A DNA stretch of 64,000 nucleotides, taken from assembly GCA_002811645.1 (NCBI GenBank), contig PDIP01000059.1:1-64000 (forward strand), read 5' to 3'. Under the pieces are notes generated by a model. That model had not been told where the DNA came from and searched no databases. It saw only the letters and a list, made by a program, of their open reading frames with translations. Below, in pieces: positions 9,696 to 20,669 of this stretch. This DNA comes from Corallochytrium limacisporum (lineage: Eukaryota; Opisthokonta). Position numbers and translations under genes: made by a program. Positions within the stretch are counted from its first letter, which is position 1. The number at the start of each line of letters is the position of its first letter.

Positions 9696-11021
9696 ATGGC
9701 AAGAAGTGGGAAGCGGCGCCGGAGCGACCATGACCCTCCCGTCAAGAGCCCGGAAGATGAGAAGCTGGATTCCACATTACCTGAAGCATTTAACGATGTG
9801 GAAATGTTCAACTTGATTGAGGAAAGCAAGCCGGAGGAAACGCAGGACACTGCAACACAACAGCAGTCAGCAAGGGATGCAGAGTCACCACACTCCGGCA
9901 ATGGCGTAAAGACAGACGGTACCGATACTGCAGGCAGTACAGGACATCATTGGGGGTACATGAAATCGCTGTTAAAGATCGTCCTTCGACAAGGTCCACA
10001 CATGAACCTCCTGTTACAACCGATCGATCTGGAAAAGTATCCTGACTACTACGACCTACACCGAGATTCCGACCTACCCTCGGATTTGAGTGACATTGTG
10101 ACCAGGGTCAACACGGGCGAATACGGTGAAGATTTTCACAGATTCGAGACAGACATTACACGACTGTTGCTCTCACGGATACACTTCTTCTCACGGCAGG
10201 ATCCGGAAAGTATAGAGCACAATGAAGCCGCAAAATTAGTGCTGGGTGTATTTCAACGATTGGTTGGCAGCATCAAACGGAAAGCCAGATTTGTAGGGTT
10301 TGTGGAGATGAATGGCACGAACGGCGGGCACCATGACGTGAGCATGACGGACGAAAACACGAGGGACGATGTCTCACTACAGGACACCGTTGACGTAGAA
10401 TTGGAGGCGGACGGGAACGATGAGACTGACTTTGTCAATCTGTTCTCACTACCCAGGACGGCATCTAAGCACCTACCGCATCTGCACCAACAGGGAGAGC
10501 CTTGTGATGGTGGCCTGACCTATGCCGCGGCACAGAGGGCCCTGCTGCGCGGGATCTGTTTGCTGTTCCGCGAGAAGGGTGTCGAAAGCGTGTCGAGCAC
10601 TGCTCTGGATCGCTTGACGGAAATGGTCGAGAAGCGTACGGAGAGTATTGGACGGCTGTGGGCCAAACTGCGAGAGGAGCATCAGCGGAAGCGGCACAAG
10701 GCCCTCAGTGATGGTGATGCTATCAACCATATGATGGACGGCGGCGCGATACCTGAGTGGTTGGAGCTACAAACTGTAGGCATGTGGGATGACGAGGAGC
10801 TCGAGATCGCGGAAGCGGAGCATCAGGAAGAGGCTGTGGAGGAACCTAAGGAGGCCGAATCAAGTGCTGATCTTCAGGGTGACTTCGTGGACCTCACAGG
10901 AGACCCCGTGGCCACGAATGATCCCACAGTCGAAGACGTCGGCGAAATTGTGGACATCAGCGGTTTGGACCCGCCGGAAATCCACGAATCTCCCGAAGAG
11001 ATCATAAATGTGACCGGATAG
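9696..11021 (+). CDS. Bromodomain plus histone-fold-like protein (Spt7/TAF-type subunit candidate)
   Basis: This 441-residue acidic nuclear protein starts with a basic segment (G-K-R-R-R). Residues about 84-192 fit a divergent bromodomain: the P-I-D-L...Y-P-D-Y-Y stretch at 109-119 is followed by a helix pattern ending with F-x-x-D. At the end of helix B, where most bromodomains have Y-N with the acetyl-lysine-binding Asn, this protein reads F-F-S (about 164-166), so peptide binding may be altered. Residues about 275-330 (A-L-L-R-G...L-D-R-L-T-E...L-W-A-K-L) resemble the bromodomain-associated histone fold found in Spt7, TAF3 and TAF8. The C-terminal 100 residues are very acidic. Bromodomain followed by a histone fold is the order in SAGA subunit Spt7, so a SAGA or TFIID role is inferred. 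Yeast Spt7 is much longer. The gene is convergent with the R-SNARE gene. Confidence 0.75.
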   Translation: MARSGKRRRSDHDPPVKSPEDEKLDSTLPEAFNDVEMFNLIEESKPEETQDTATQQQSARDAESPHSGNGVKTDGTDTAGSTGHHWGYMKSLLKIVLRQGPHMNLLLQPIDLEKYPDYYDLHRDSDLPSDLSDIVTRVNTGEYGEDFHRFETDITRLLLSRIHFFSRQDPESIEHNEAAKLVLGVFQRLVGSIKRKARFVGFVEMNGTNGGHHDVSMTDENTRDDVSLQDTVDVELEADGNDETDFVNLFSLPRTASKHLPHLHQQGEPCDGGLTYAAAQRALLRGICLLFREKGVESVSSTALDRLTEMVEKRTESIGRLWAKLREEHQRKRHKALSDGDAINHMMDGGAIPEWLELQTVGMWDDEELEIAEAEHQEEAVEEPKEAESSADLQGDFVDLTGDPVATNDPTVEDVGEIVDISGLDPPEIHESPEEIINVTG

Positions 11022-11323
11022 CAGTTTGGTTGCTTGGCCCTTTATTGCCCGTTTGGATATACTCCCTCTGCTTCATGCACAATTCAACCGACAAAACAAA
11101 AACTTAAGAGACGGAATATTCTTTGCCTTCAAACCATGTGCGAGTTTTCTGCATCAATTGTTTGGTTATTATAATTACATGTAGTGCAAAATGAGGACGT
11201 CAAAATGATTTGCCTCGGAGCTGGGAAAGAGCAATGACATCCCATAAACTTGAATGTTCGCGTGATGTACGGCTTTGACCCCGAGAGCCGTGAGTGTTTT
11301 GTATTCCATGCCAGGTTCAAAAT
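11022..11323. other. Convergent 3' intergenic spacer
   Basis: This 302-bp spacer separates two convergent stop codons. It must hold both 3' UTRs. No further structure stands out. Confidence 0.5.
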
Positions 11324-11617
11324 TCACTCCCAGGGAGCAGCAATGATAATGATGACAGCAATGAAGATCAGGACCAGAACAACCAACATGACGTTGAATT
11401 TCATGTTGCGGTACCACATCTTGCGCTTCAGGCGCTTGCTGGTGGTCTGGAAGCGATCTGCTCCGTCGCGCAAGGCCTCAGTCTTGTCGTCGAGGTTCTG
11501 CAGGTTCTCCTCGCGCTCCAGCACCTTGCTCATGTTCTGCTTCATCTGGTCCACGACACCATCGACCTCCTGCTGGGTCTGCTGGAGATTGTCGTTGGGT
11601 GGAGGCACGTCAGACAT
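11324..11617 (-). CDS. Synaptobrevin/VAMP-type R-SNARE
   Basis: This 97-residue tail-anchored vesicle SNARE mediates vesicle fusion by pairing with Q-SNAREs on target membranes. It has a short proline-containing N-terminus (1-10), a SNARE motif (about 10-65) and the juxtamembrane block K-R-L-K-R-K-M-W-Y-R (61-70), typical of synaptobrevins. A single hydrophobic anchor (about 75-94) ends four residues from the stop. Arg35 in V-L-E-R-E-E is the zero-layer arginine. The short length without a longin domain places it with brevin-type VAMPs. The gene ends in TGA, which shows that TGA is a normal stop in this genome. Confidence 0.97.
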   Translation of the reverse strand: MSDVPPPNDNLQQTQQEVDGVVDQMKQNMSKVLEREENLQNLDDKTEALRDGADRFQTTSKRLKRKMWYRNMKFNVMLVVLVLIFIAVIIIIAAPWE

Positions 11618-11881
11618 GGTGGTAGTTTATTGTGTTTGACTAGGACTGGTGTTCTTTACGGTTACCCGGGAAGTTTCCTGTACAGTGTCTACGATTCAAC
11701 ATTTTGACTTTCATACTCAACAAGAGATCAATGGTGTTTCATACCTTGAAGACCCTGCCAACCATGCGTCAAAACACACACGTACTCATGAACACCAAAA
11801 GCATATCAATCGCAACTAAGACCTCACCAAAACGGCAACATGAATGAAAACTTCAGACGCCGGTACAACAACCCCCCCCCC

Positions 11882-12176
11882 NNNNNNNNNNNNNNNNNNN
11901 NNNNNNNNNNNNNNNNNNNNNNNNNNNNNNNNNNNNNNNNNNNNNNNNNNNNNNNNNNNNNNNNNNNNNNNNNNNNNNNNNNNNNNNNNNNNNNNNNNNN
12001 NNNNNNNNNNNNNNNNNNNNNNNNNNNNNNNNNNNNNNNNNNNNNNNNNNNNNNNNNNNNNNNNNNNNNNNNNNNNNNNNNNNNNNNNNNNNNNNNNNNN
12101 NNNNNNNNNNNNNNNNNNNNNNNNNNNNNNNNNNNNNNNNNNNNNNNNNNNNNNNNNNNNNNNNNNNNNNNNNNNN
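11882..12176. other. Assembly gap (295 N)
   Basis: This is a run of unresolved bases. It begins directly after a poly-C run and is followed by pyrimidine-rich sequence, so the gap probably spans a hard homopolymer or low-complexity tract. Any ORF drawn across it is meaningless. Confidence 0.99.
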
Positions 12177-12363
12177 CCTCCCCTCCCTCTTTCGCACTCC
12201 CCCCACCACCCCCCTCCCCTTCCTTCAGCCTTCGCCTCGCCTCCATTCGCTGCCCCGCCCGTGGCTCCGGCACCCCAACGAGCGCGGTCGCTACTGTCTC
12301 AGCCTCTTCCGCAGAACAACACCCGCTTAGCTAGGGGGGCCCAGGTGTGTGTTGCAGGCTTTT

Positions 12364-12366
<3 letters not shown>

Positions 12367-12397
<31 letters not shown>
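12367..12397 (+). repeat. (GT)n microsatellite
   Basis: An uninterrupted GT dinucleotide run of about 31 bases lies in the gene-poor region. Confidence 0.9.
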
Positions 12398-12398
<1 letters not shown>

Positions 12399-13311
12399 TC
12401 CTTTTCTTTAGGTTCTATTTTTTTTTGTTTTTTTTTGTTGGTTCGTTCCCGTCCGTGGAAGTGTTGGCCCCGTGGTGGTCGTTCATGCAAACCCCCCCGG
12501 GGTCCTCCTCTCTCCCTCCTCCCCTATTTGTCTCCTTGCGGACGGTCCATACGTTTGCTATGATGATCTTTGGGAACAAAAGTTGAAAAAAGAGGGACTC
12601 GTCGTTCCCGGCTCTTCCGCCCTTCTCCCCGCTCGCTGGGGGGAGAGGGGGCAAAGGGCGCGCCAGGGGTGTAGGAAAGATACCGATTCATCTATGATTC
12701 AAGCACGCAAGGGCAATGGTTAACTTTTCCTCGTATTCTTTTTGGGAGAGAGAGAGAGAGACAGAGATGCGCGATAAGGAACCATAGAAGAAGTAGAACA
12801 TTGTGGAAATTCACAAGTAGAGTTTATTTTTTTTGGCCCCCCCCCGGGGCCTGGGGAGAGGGGGAGGGAGGAGGAGGAGCAAATTGGCAGATGGCATGGC
12901 TTGCACGCATTGCGTGCCTGTGTGTTTTGGTGAGGCGTGACGTACGGTCGTTTCCGTTAATTACCCCTCTCTCTCTGTCGCTCTCTCTGTATTCCGTGCC
13001 TCTGTGCGGTGCCCGGCTCCCCAGTGGACCAGTCAGTACCAAAAGGAATACAAAAATAGAGGAAAACGACGCAGTTCTTCCTAAAAAAGCCAATGGCTCT
13101 CTCTCTCTCTCTCCATTTCTCTCTGTTTTTTTTGGGCAAAGCCCATGGGTGCACCACCACCACCAATGGCTCCCCTTTCTTGTTCTTTTTTTTTAAGAAT
13201 CGACGACGTTCTCTCATATTTTATTTTTTAGTCTTCCTTTTTCCTGGGACTCTCTGTCCCTCATTGTCGCGAGGCTTACCCGCTGCGCCGTACAAAAAGT
13301 ATTTCTTTTTC

Positions 13312-13314
<3 letters not shown>

Positions 13315-13362
<48 letters not shown>
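13315..13362 (+). repeat. (GA)24 microsatellite
   Basis: This perfect GA run of about 48 bases is the longest in the window. Poly-purine mirror tracts of this kind can form H-DNA, but nothing here shows that they do. Confidence 0.92.
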
Positions 13363-13367
<5 letters not shown>

Positions 13368-15261
13368 GCCAACGCAACGTACGACTTCCGGAACAGCCGC
13401 CGACGCTGTTGGGCCCGGGTGGTGAAAGAATTGAAGGATCCTACACGGCCGCGCTTGAAAAAATAAAAGAAAAAACAGAAAATCCCGGTCTCTGCGGAGG
13501 ACTAAGGAACGACCGCCGCGGGCGGGCGGGAGGGGAGGGGCTTCTCATCACCCCTCCCTCCTTTCTCTGGCCTGCCAGTACTGGGCCGCTTGTGCCCCAC
13601 CACCACCGCCGCTGAAGAAAACAAGGAGAAGGCACTGAAGAACAGAGGCGGGTCAGTCAGACACACACAGACACACACACGCACGGAGTGAAAACGAAGA
13701 AACAGCAACCAAAGAAAATTGCTGGTTTGAATGAAAAGAGAGACGGTGTTTAGAGCGGAAGGGAGGGGCTGTCATATTTTTCCCTTGTGCACGTACTCGC
13801 CATCTCTCTCTCTCTCTCTCTCATTCTCTCAATACGCGTTGTCCTTTTTAGGGAACCTTGGAGTTAAGTAATGAATATACCAGGACAAATTAGAGACGGG
13901 CAAGGAATTCAAGTGACATATGGCACGGCCAGAACCGAGGTCTGAGGAGAAGTAAAGTAAGAACCAAACAAGTCAACACCCAGGTCAATAATAAATAAGA
14001 AAGAATTTTTGTAGAAAACGTGGCTGTAGTAGTGGTGAGGAATCCACGGAACGTGATAGTAGGGACGCTTTCCGGGACATTTTCTTCCTCTTTCTGCTCC
14101 GACGAGGGGGTGTTGGCGGGTGGAGTCCTTGTCTCTCATCATCCGTTTCTCCGAAGGGCCCGTGTACCACAACACACCGGTTCAGTATGGAAAATGTTCC
14201 AGTGTTATTTTTCCAGACCATGGTCTGGTGTCGGTGTCGGTGCCGGTGCCTTTCTTTTGTTTCCTTCGTTGCAAGGCCTTCTTCGAGGATCATAAAAGAA
14301 CACGGAACGGCGCGCGATCGCATCACCGATCGCGCTCTACGCCTTTGGACTTGGGGGTCAGGTACCGTGGCCGGTGCCGCGTTTGTGGTGTGTACTGCCA
14401 TCGCAAAGGTGTGCGCCCGTGTGCGGTCCACGGTCGCCAAGTAGTGGAGCAGGACCGGTGCAAGAAGACATGTGCCCATACACAGAATTCACGGATTGAG
14501 TAGCGGGGAAGGTGATCTTCGGGCTGCGCGAATCGAATCTTGGACCATCTATACACACACAGAGCACATGGGAAACGGTTGGTAGGAACATGGTAGATCC
14601 GCACTGCGGGATGCCCAGAGAGCGTCAGAGTAAATACCCGAGCAGCAAGAGTTCCCTCTTTGTGTTTTTTTAGCTCACCGTTCCAAAACCCTGCGAAGTT
14701 TTTTACCACCCCTCCCCTTTTTCCCGCCCCCTTGGGAGGTGGTGATGCTGTAGCCAGTATTGCTCTGCCTGGGAGAACCCGCAAAGAGCAAGAACACAAT
14801 TAGCGGGACTTTTTTTGGGCAACCATCTGCGCTGCTGGTGCTGCGCCCTTTTGTCTCCCCCCCCCCCACCTCACCCACCACGCAAGCCTTCGTAAAGCCA
14901 CCAACGGTAACTAATGAAAACAGAAGGAGACCAATCGCTACTAAACTATCGGTATATTGTGCGCTTTAAGCATGCCATGCCGAAGGCCGTCCATGTCACC
15001 TCTCACTCCCTCTTTTTATTTTCTATTTTCTGCTTTTATTTAAACGCCCCGCTGGCGCGCGCCCAACGCTTTCGCATGTTGTTCCTTTGTGGGCGTTCGG
15101 ACTGGCTGGCTGCTGCCGCCGGTTTTTGTGTGTGTGTGTGTGTGTTCGACCCGGGCAGCCTGATCCCAGCGACAGTGGAGGTTGGTTTGGTTTTCGCTTC
15201 TGGTTTTTATATTGGCCCCGTGAGAAGGGGGAGGGTGTGTGTGTGCATGCTTAAAGGGTCC

Positions 15262-15283
15262 ACACACACACACACACACACGC
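15262..15283 (+). repeat. (CA)n microsatellite
   Basis: A CA dinucleotide run of about 21 bases has GT runs on either side (15126-15146 and 15508-15522) and a CT run at about 15428-15446. Confidence 0.85.
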
Positions 15284-17097
15284 ACCAGCCATCCACGACA
15301 TTCGGGCCATAATGCTGCCACTTTTTCTTTTTCAGCTGAGACGACATTCTGCTGTGTGTGGGTCCGGCACGGTGGCTTTCTTTGCCTTTTCTCTTTGCCC
15401 TTCTTTGCTGCCATGCCCGTTTGGGGTCCTCTCTCTCTCTCTCTCGCTCTTTCCCCGACGCGCGCAAGGGGGGGGGGTGCCTGTGTTGCGGCGGTGGGTG
15501 ACTTCCGTGTGTGTGTGTGTGCGGGGCACAATTTGTAAATTTTCTTGGCACTGCTCTTCTAACCAATCACCGCAAAGAACGAAGCGTCCCGCTGGTCACT
15601 GGCTGATCTGCTTTCCAAGGCGGAAGTGGGAGGGGACGGGGAGAAGGAGTGTATGTGTGTGCGTGCGGTGCGAGTGTGAGTTTGGGTTGGTACCAAAGAG
15701 CCTAATGATTTTCTCAAAGAATACCAAAAAAGAAAGAAAGTGGAAAGTAAACCCACAAAGTCAGGGACGAATGGGCAAAAAGGAAAAAAAATAGTGACTG
15801 GCGAAGACAGGAGACCCTGTTACCAGCTTGCACTACGGGCAAAGAAAGAATACAGAATTGTGTGAGGGACGATACAGAACCAGTGAAGAAAATCAGAAGA
15901 GAGTAAGGACAAGCGACACAAAAGTGGAAAGATCACCTGAAAGAGAGAAAGCACCTAGTCCTAGCCCTCCCCGCCTCCCCCCAAAAACGAGGTAGTGAAC
16001 AAAAGGCAAGGGAAAGAAGAAGAAAAGGTGGCTACGAAAGACAGGGAGGCAAACACAACAGAGGAAAAACAAAGGATCCCAGAAAACTGAGTAGTCACGA
16101 GCCCGGAAAGGCCCGGCCCGCCCCTCCCTTCCAAAAGGCCAACAACAAAAAAAGGATACTTTCTGTTTTAACTGCAAAGGAAAGAAAAAATGAAAAAAAA
16201 AAAAGCGGGAGAGATTATCAGCCGAACGTTAAGACTTTTCGTCTTTTTTCCGCCCTTCCCTCTCTCGTGATCGGCCGGGGACCGGTCTCCACCGTCTCCG
16301 CTCCCCTCCCTCCCCCCCTTTCTCCCCGAAGCACACACTTTCGCCCAGCTACCAGCACTTCAGAAGGGCCTCTGTTACCCACCCTGCCGTCTTCGTTGGT
16401 AGTGTAAACAGTACTAAACTGGGGGACCCAGCAGCGGACGCACACGAGGAGTACCCTCGTCTCCCTTGGCCCGACCGCGGTTTAACTTCCTTTTTTCCTT
16501 TTGTTTTCTTTGGTCGGTGTTGGGGGGGTGTGTGTTAGCAAACCCAAAGAAAAAAAAAACAATTTCCCGGCCCCGGAACGTGCCCAGCCTTTCATCGTTT
16601 CTGAAATCATGGGAATATAACTGACCCCTAACTATATAAATAATACGAATTAAACGGGGCACCAGCACCCCCCCCGGGGGTTCCCTCCCTCCCTCTCGCC
16701 TTTTTCTTTTTGCTGGAGCTGTGAGGGGTCCTCCTTCCCCCAAGGCTGTATTGAGCTTTTCCCATACTGAAACTACCGAGCTGGGCACGGCCTGTGGTAC
16801 TGAATCTACCACACAGCAGGTTTTCGCGCGAAAAAGCCAGTGGACCCAAAGGGAGAGTGTGTGTTGGGGTCCTCCTCTCCCTGCGAACCACACTCACCGT
16901 TTGGGAGTGGCTGAGTTAACGATGGCGATGACTATTTGAGAAACGACTGCTTGAAGACCTGATCAGTTGTGCGCAGGGTGCTTCTATTGAATAAATGGTG
17001 GTGAGAGTTCATTGATTGATCCTACCAGAGAACAATGTGGAAGCACATTTGAGCGGAGATACGTGACTAGAAGGAGCTCTAGGCCAGGAACAAGACC

Positions 17098-20000
17098 ATG
17101 CCGGCGATGGCGAAACAGCCGGCAGGCGGCGGTTCGAAGCGCTTGTCGCTGGACAAGCTCAAGCAACCCCAGAAACAAACGTCGCTGATGGGATTCTTCA
17201 AAAAGGCGACCTTGGAGCCAGCAGAGAAAAAAGCACAGCCAGTGATTCCTGCTGAACCGGCCGGGGAGTCCGAGCGCGCACAGATCGCCACTCCAGTGGC
17301 AAGGAAGCGTGAGTGTACCTCGCAGGATAGCGAACCTTTGTCCAAGAAGAACAAAACAGATCACATGGACAGCCCGAAACCCGTGGATGGACCAAGGACC
17401 ACGGAGTTGTCCGAGAGTAGTGCCGAGGATGGGGACGCACCGGCACAAATCGATAGGTCTCACTTGCGGCGCTTTGCTAGGCCAACCAAAATGAAGGATG
17501 AGAACGATAGCGATGATGACAAGCATGAGGTCCAGGCTGCCACCTCATCCGCAAAGCCCGTTTCGGCACGCTCCGGGAGAAGAAGCTCGGGCGGAGCCCG
17601 TGCCAAGGCAGGCCAACCCAATCCTACCAAGGAAGAATTGCATGATCAGTTCGCAGTGCTTGCGGCAACGGGACCAGCGGGAGGAGAACGTGGAATAGCT
17701 TACCCTGACGAGGGAGATAAATATCATCGCCGTCGCGATCCGAATGCCGTGGTCGGTAAGCCCCTGCTTGTGGATCCCAAGGCCACCTACACCCCCCTCG
17801 AGCAACAGTTCATTGACATTAAGCGAAAGAATCTGGATGCCCTCCTGTTTGTGGAAACGGGCTACAAGTACCGCTTCTTGGGGGATGATGCCGAAGTGGC
17901 AAGTCGGGAGCTCGGTATTTTCTGTCACTGGGACAAGAACTTCATGACAGCGTCCATTCCCACCCATCGTCTGTATCACCACGTCCGGCGATTGGTCAAC
18001 AAGGGCTTCAAAGTAGGAGTAGTCCGGCAGACTGAAACGGCTGCCATCAAAGCTGCTGGATCCAACAAATCAAAACCGTTCACTAGGGAGCTGAAGGAGC
18101 TTTACACCCGATCAACACTGCTTGTCAATGACAGCGCAATCTCCGATGATCATATGGGAGCAGAGAGCTGCGATCTCATGGCCATCTTCGATTCCAGGGG
18201 ACACTCTTACTTCACCGGCGAAGACCTGGGATACAGTGGCGGCATCGGCGTCGTCTGCATCAATCCTTCTACAGGTGACATTCGCTATGAAACCGTTCCG
18301 CACACAGCCGGTATGGATGTGCTCGAAAGCGTGCTGGTACAGATTCAACCGGGCGAGATCATCTATCCACACAGCATAAGCAAAGAGACCCGGGCGGCTA
18401 TTCAAGCGGCAGTGGGCCAGCGACCCAAGGACAATGCCATCCGAGTAGAGGCATGCGATGACAAGGTCTTTGATCCGGAGAATGCAAAGACCGGCATGCA
18501 GACGTTTTACTCCTTCTTGCTTGATGATGCGAAGAAGGGATCACCACTCCGGAAAACCAATGCTGCCAAGACAGACGATGCGAAGCCGAAGTATGAGCTG
18601 CTGACCAATGAGACCTTGGAACTCCAAACGGCATGGATGGCACTGATCCATTATCTGCGAAAGTTCAATATTGAAGCTAGCATGATGCTCACTGGCAACA
18701 TGGGTGGGATCAAGACGCGTTCTACGCTTCGTCTTCACGGCAAGACACTCCAGAACTTGGAGATCTTTGCCAATGAAGACACAGGAAAAGAATTTGGGAG
18801 CCTTTTCTGGCTCATGAACAATACGAAGACAAAATTCGGTGCTCGACTTCTGAGGAAATGGATCGCTGCGCCATTGAGGGACACGGATGCCATCAACCTG
18901 AGGGTGGCAACTGTGGAATTGATCTATGAAGATGAGTCCGAGAGACTTCGCAAATTGATCAACGGTCTCACACAGCTACCCGATCTCCAGCGCGGCCTGC
19001 AACGGATCTACTATGCAAATGCGAGTCCTCAGGAAACGCTAGCCATCCTTCGCAAGCTTTTGACCCTAAGCGATCAGTTCCATATCCATGGCAAGGCACT
19101 GACTGACGAAGATACTACTGAACTCCTGAACCAGATCCTCTCGTGCGGCAGTGAGCAGTTGAGCGATTTCTTACAACAGTGTCTCAGTGAATTGCAGGAC
19201 GAGGCTGCCGCGGACAGAGACAAGCGCAATTTTTTTACTGAAGAGTCTGAGGGCATCAGAAATGCTAAGGGTCACATTGCAGACGTCATGACCGCACTGA
19301 AAAGGGAACTCAAAGCATGTCGAGATATTCTTGGACTAGCATCTTTGGAATATGTCTCGGTTCTACAAACCGAGTTCCTGGTTGAGGTTCCCAATTCCAT
19401 GAACAAATTGGTGCCAAAAACCTGGATGAAGATGTCGGCGACCAAAAAAGTCAGTCGGTACCACAGTCCCAAGATCATTGACTTGGTGCAGGACCTGAAC
19501 ATGTGGCGGGAGCACTTGGATGCGGAGGCAAACAAGCAATGGCGGGAGTACCTTGAACGGGTCAGCTCCCATTACGATGCCCTAAGAGACCTCATCGATG
19601 GTGCAGCGCAGCTGGACTGCCTACAGTCCTTGGCAGCGTGCTCGAAGCAAGATGGTTATTGTCGCCCTGAGGCAGACGCAGTCGAAACTGCGTACCTCGA
19701 CGCCAAGGACGCCAAACACCCCACAGTGTCGGCACAAATGACTGACGAATACGTGCCGAATAACATTTACCTCAACAAGAAGGACCAGCGCAGTCTTATC
19801 ATCACTGGTCCGAATATGGGAGGCAAGAGTTCCTTGATCCGCATGACTGCGTTGTTGATCATCATGGCGCAGGTCGGATGCTATGTGCCATGCTCAGAAA
19901 TGAAATACGGCGTCTACGATGCCATTCACACGCGAATGGGCTCCAGTGACGACCTCCTGCGCCAACAGTCGACTTTCATGGTCGAAATGGACGAGGCCAG

Positions 20001-20583
20001 CACAGCTCTGAAAGACGCAAGTTGCGATTCCTTGATTATTATGGACGAACTCGGCCGCGGCACCAGTACCCATGATGGTATGGCGGTGGCTTGGGCGACC
20101 ATGAAGTACTTGATCGAACGTAAGCGGTGTTGCACTCTCTTTGTTACACACTATCCCATGCTCGGGGCCCTGGAACACACTCACGCACCAGCTGCCAAGA
20201 ACTACCACATGGGCTTCATCACCGACGACGTGCAGGACGATGCGGAGCAGGACAGCCACGCGATCCACTTTCTCTACCAGCTCAAACCAGGCCTGGCGAT
20301 GAAGTCCTACGGTCTGAATGTGGCACGCCTTGCTCACCTACCAAAGGCCGTCATTGATCGTGCATCGCAAAAGAGTGCGGAATTGGAGCAATTCACATAT
20401 GCACGTCTGCGGAATCGTCAGCGAACCAAGCACCATCTGATCGCTTTGGCGAAGCTGGCCGGTGCCCTACCGCAGCCCGATGATGGGGAACAGACTGGGG
20501 ATTCTAATGAAAAGGATGATGCGGACTTCAGCGGCGTGCTAAAGGTCCTGCGAGAATCTGATCTGGACACACTCTTGTCGTGA
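17098..20583 (+). CDS. MSH3: DNA mismatch repair protein MSH3
   Basis: This 1,161-residue MutS homologue is the lesion-specific subunit of MutS-beta (MSH2-MSH3), which recognises insertion-deletion loops. The N-terminal disordered tail carries Q-T-S-L-M-G-F-F (about 28-35), a PCNA-interacting motif expected in MSH3 and MSH6. The mismatch-binding domain has G-Y-K-Y-R-F with Tyr256-Lys257, the pair typical of MSH3, where MSH6 would have an F-x-E motif. The following H-N-F-M/K-N-F-M...S-I-P-T-H-R-L and V-V-R-Q-T-E-T-A-A-I-K blocks also match MSH3. The ATPase domain has Walker A G-P-N-M-G-G-K-S at 904-911, D-E-L-G-R-G-T-S-T and the T-H-Y signature. The ATG at 17098 is preceded in frame by TAG. 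The stop is TGA, and the gene converges on PUM3 with only 86 bp between the stops. Confidence 0.96.
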   Translation: MPAMAKQPAGGGSKRLSLDKLKQPQKQTSLMGFFKKATLEPAEKKAQPVIPAEPAGESERAQIATPVARKRECTSQDSEPLSKKNKTDHMDSPKPVDGPRTTELSESSAEDGDAPAQIDRSHLRRFARPTKMKDENDSDDDKHEVQAATSSAKPVSARSGRRSSGGARAKAGQPNPTKEELHDQFAVLAATGPAGGERGIAYPDEGDKYHRRRDPNAVVGKPLLVDPKATYTPLEQQFIDIKRKNLDALLFVETGYKYRFLGDDAEVASRELGIFCHWDKNFMTASIPTHRLYHHVRRLVNKGFKVGVVRQTETAAIKAAGSNKSKPFTRELKELYTRSTLLVNDSAISDDHMGAESCDLMAIFDSRGHSYFTGEDLGYSGGIGVVCINPSTGDIRYETVPHTAGMDVLESVLVQIQPGEIIYPHSISKETRAAIQAAVGQRPKDNAIRVEACDDKVFDPENAKTGMQTFYSFLLDDAKKGSPLRKTNAAKTDDAKPKYELLTNETLELQTAWMALIHYLRKFNIEASMMLTGNMGGIKTRSTLRLHGKTLQNLEIFANEDTGKEFGSLFWLMNNTKTKFGARLLRKWIAAPLRDTDAINLRVATVELIYEDESERLRKLINGLTQLPDLQRGLQRIYYANASPQETLAILRKLLTLSDQFHIHGKALTDEDTTELLNQILSCGSEQLSDFLQQCLSELQDEAAADRDKRNFFTEESEGIRNAKGHIADVMTALKRELKACRDILGLASLEYVSVLQTEFLVEVPNSMNKLVPKTWMKMSATKKVSRYHSPKIIDLVQDLNMWREHLDAEANKQWREYLERVSSHYDALRDLIDGAAQLDCLQSLAACSKQDGYCRPEADAVETAYLDAKDAKHPTVSAQMTDEYVPNNIYLNKKDQRSLIITGPNMGGKSSLIRMTALLIIMAQVGCYVPCSEMKYGVYDAIHTRMGSSDDLLRQQSTFMVEMDEASTALKDASCDSLIIMDELGRGTSTHDGMAVAWATMKYLIERKRCCTLFVTHYPMLGALEHTHAPAAKNYHMGFITDDVQDDAEQDSHAIHFLYQLKPGLAMKSYGLNVARLAHLPKAVIDRASQKSAELEQFTYARLRNRQRTKHHLIALAKLAGALPQPDDGEQTGDSNEKDDADFSGVLKVLRESDLDTLLS

Positions 20584-20669
20584 GTTACTGACTACTACAT
20601 GTAGTAATGTACATAGACTACTTATTTTTTCACTATGTCAATCAATTGGTTTCCAATGCTCCGTTATTC

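Larger units (their letters stand above)
11618..17097. other. 5.5-kb gene-poor, repeat-rich region including an assembly gap
   Basis: Apart from the gap and microsatellites listed separately, no supported gene is seen. The sequence alternates long pyrimidine-rich and purine-rich stretches with GT, CA, CT and GA microsatellites. C7G4 (12492-12502), C9G4 (12837-12849) and C8G5 (16668-16680) junctions also occur. ORFs in this region translate to Ser/Leu/Pro or His/Thr repeats typical of shadow reading of simple repeats. Its right part lies upstream of MSH3; an in-frame TAG just before the MSH3 ATG closes that gene. Confidence 0.6.

Noticed and set aside
11840-12563. Long ORFs running through the N gap
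   Set aside because: They are open only because N codons cannot be stops. The real parts are homopolymer or low-complexity sequence.
17098-20583. MutS homologue read as MSH6
   Set aside because: The mismatch-binding site has the Tyr-Lys pair and flanking blocks of MSH3 and lacks the F-x-E motif of MSH6.
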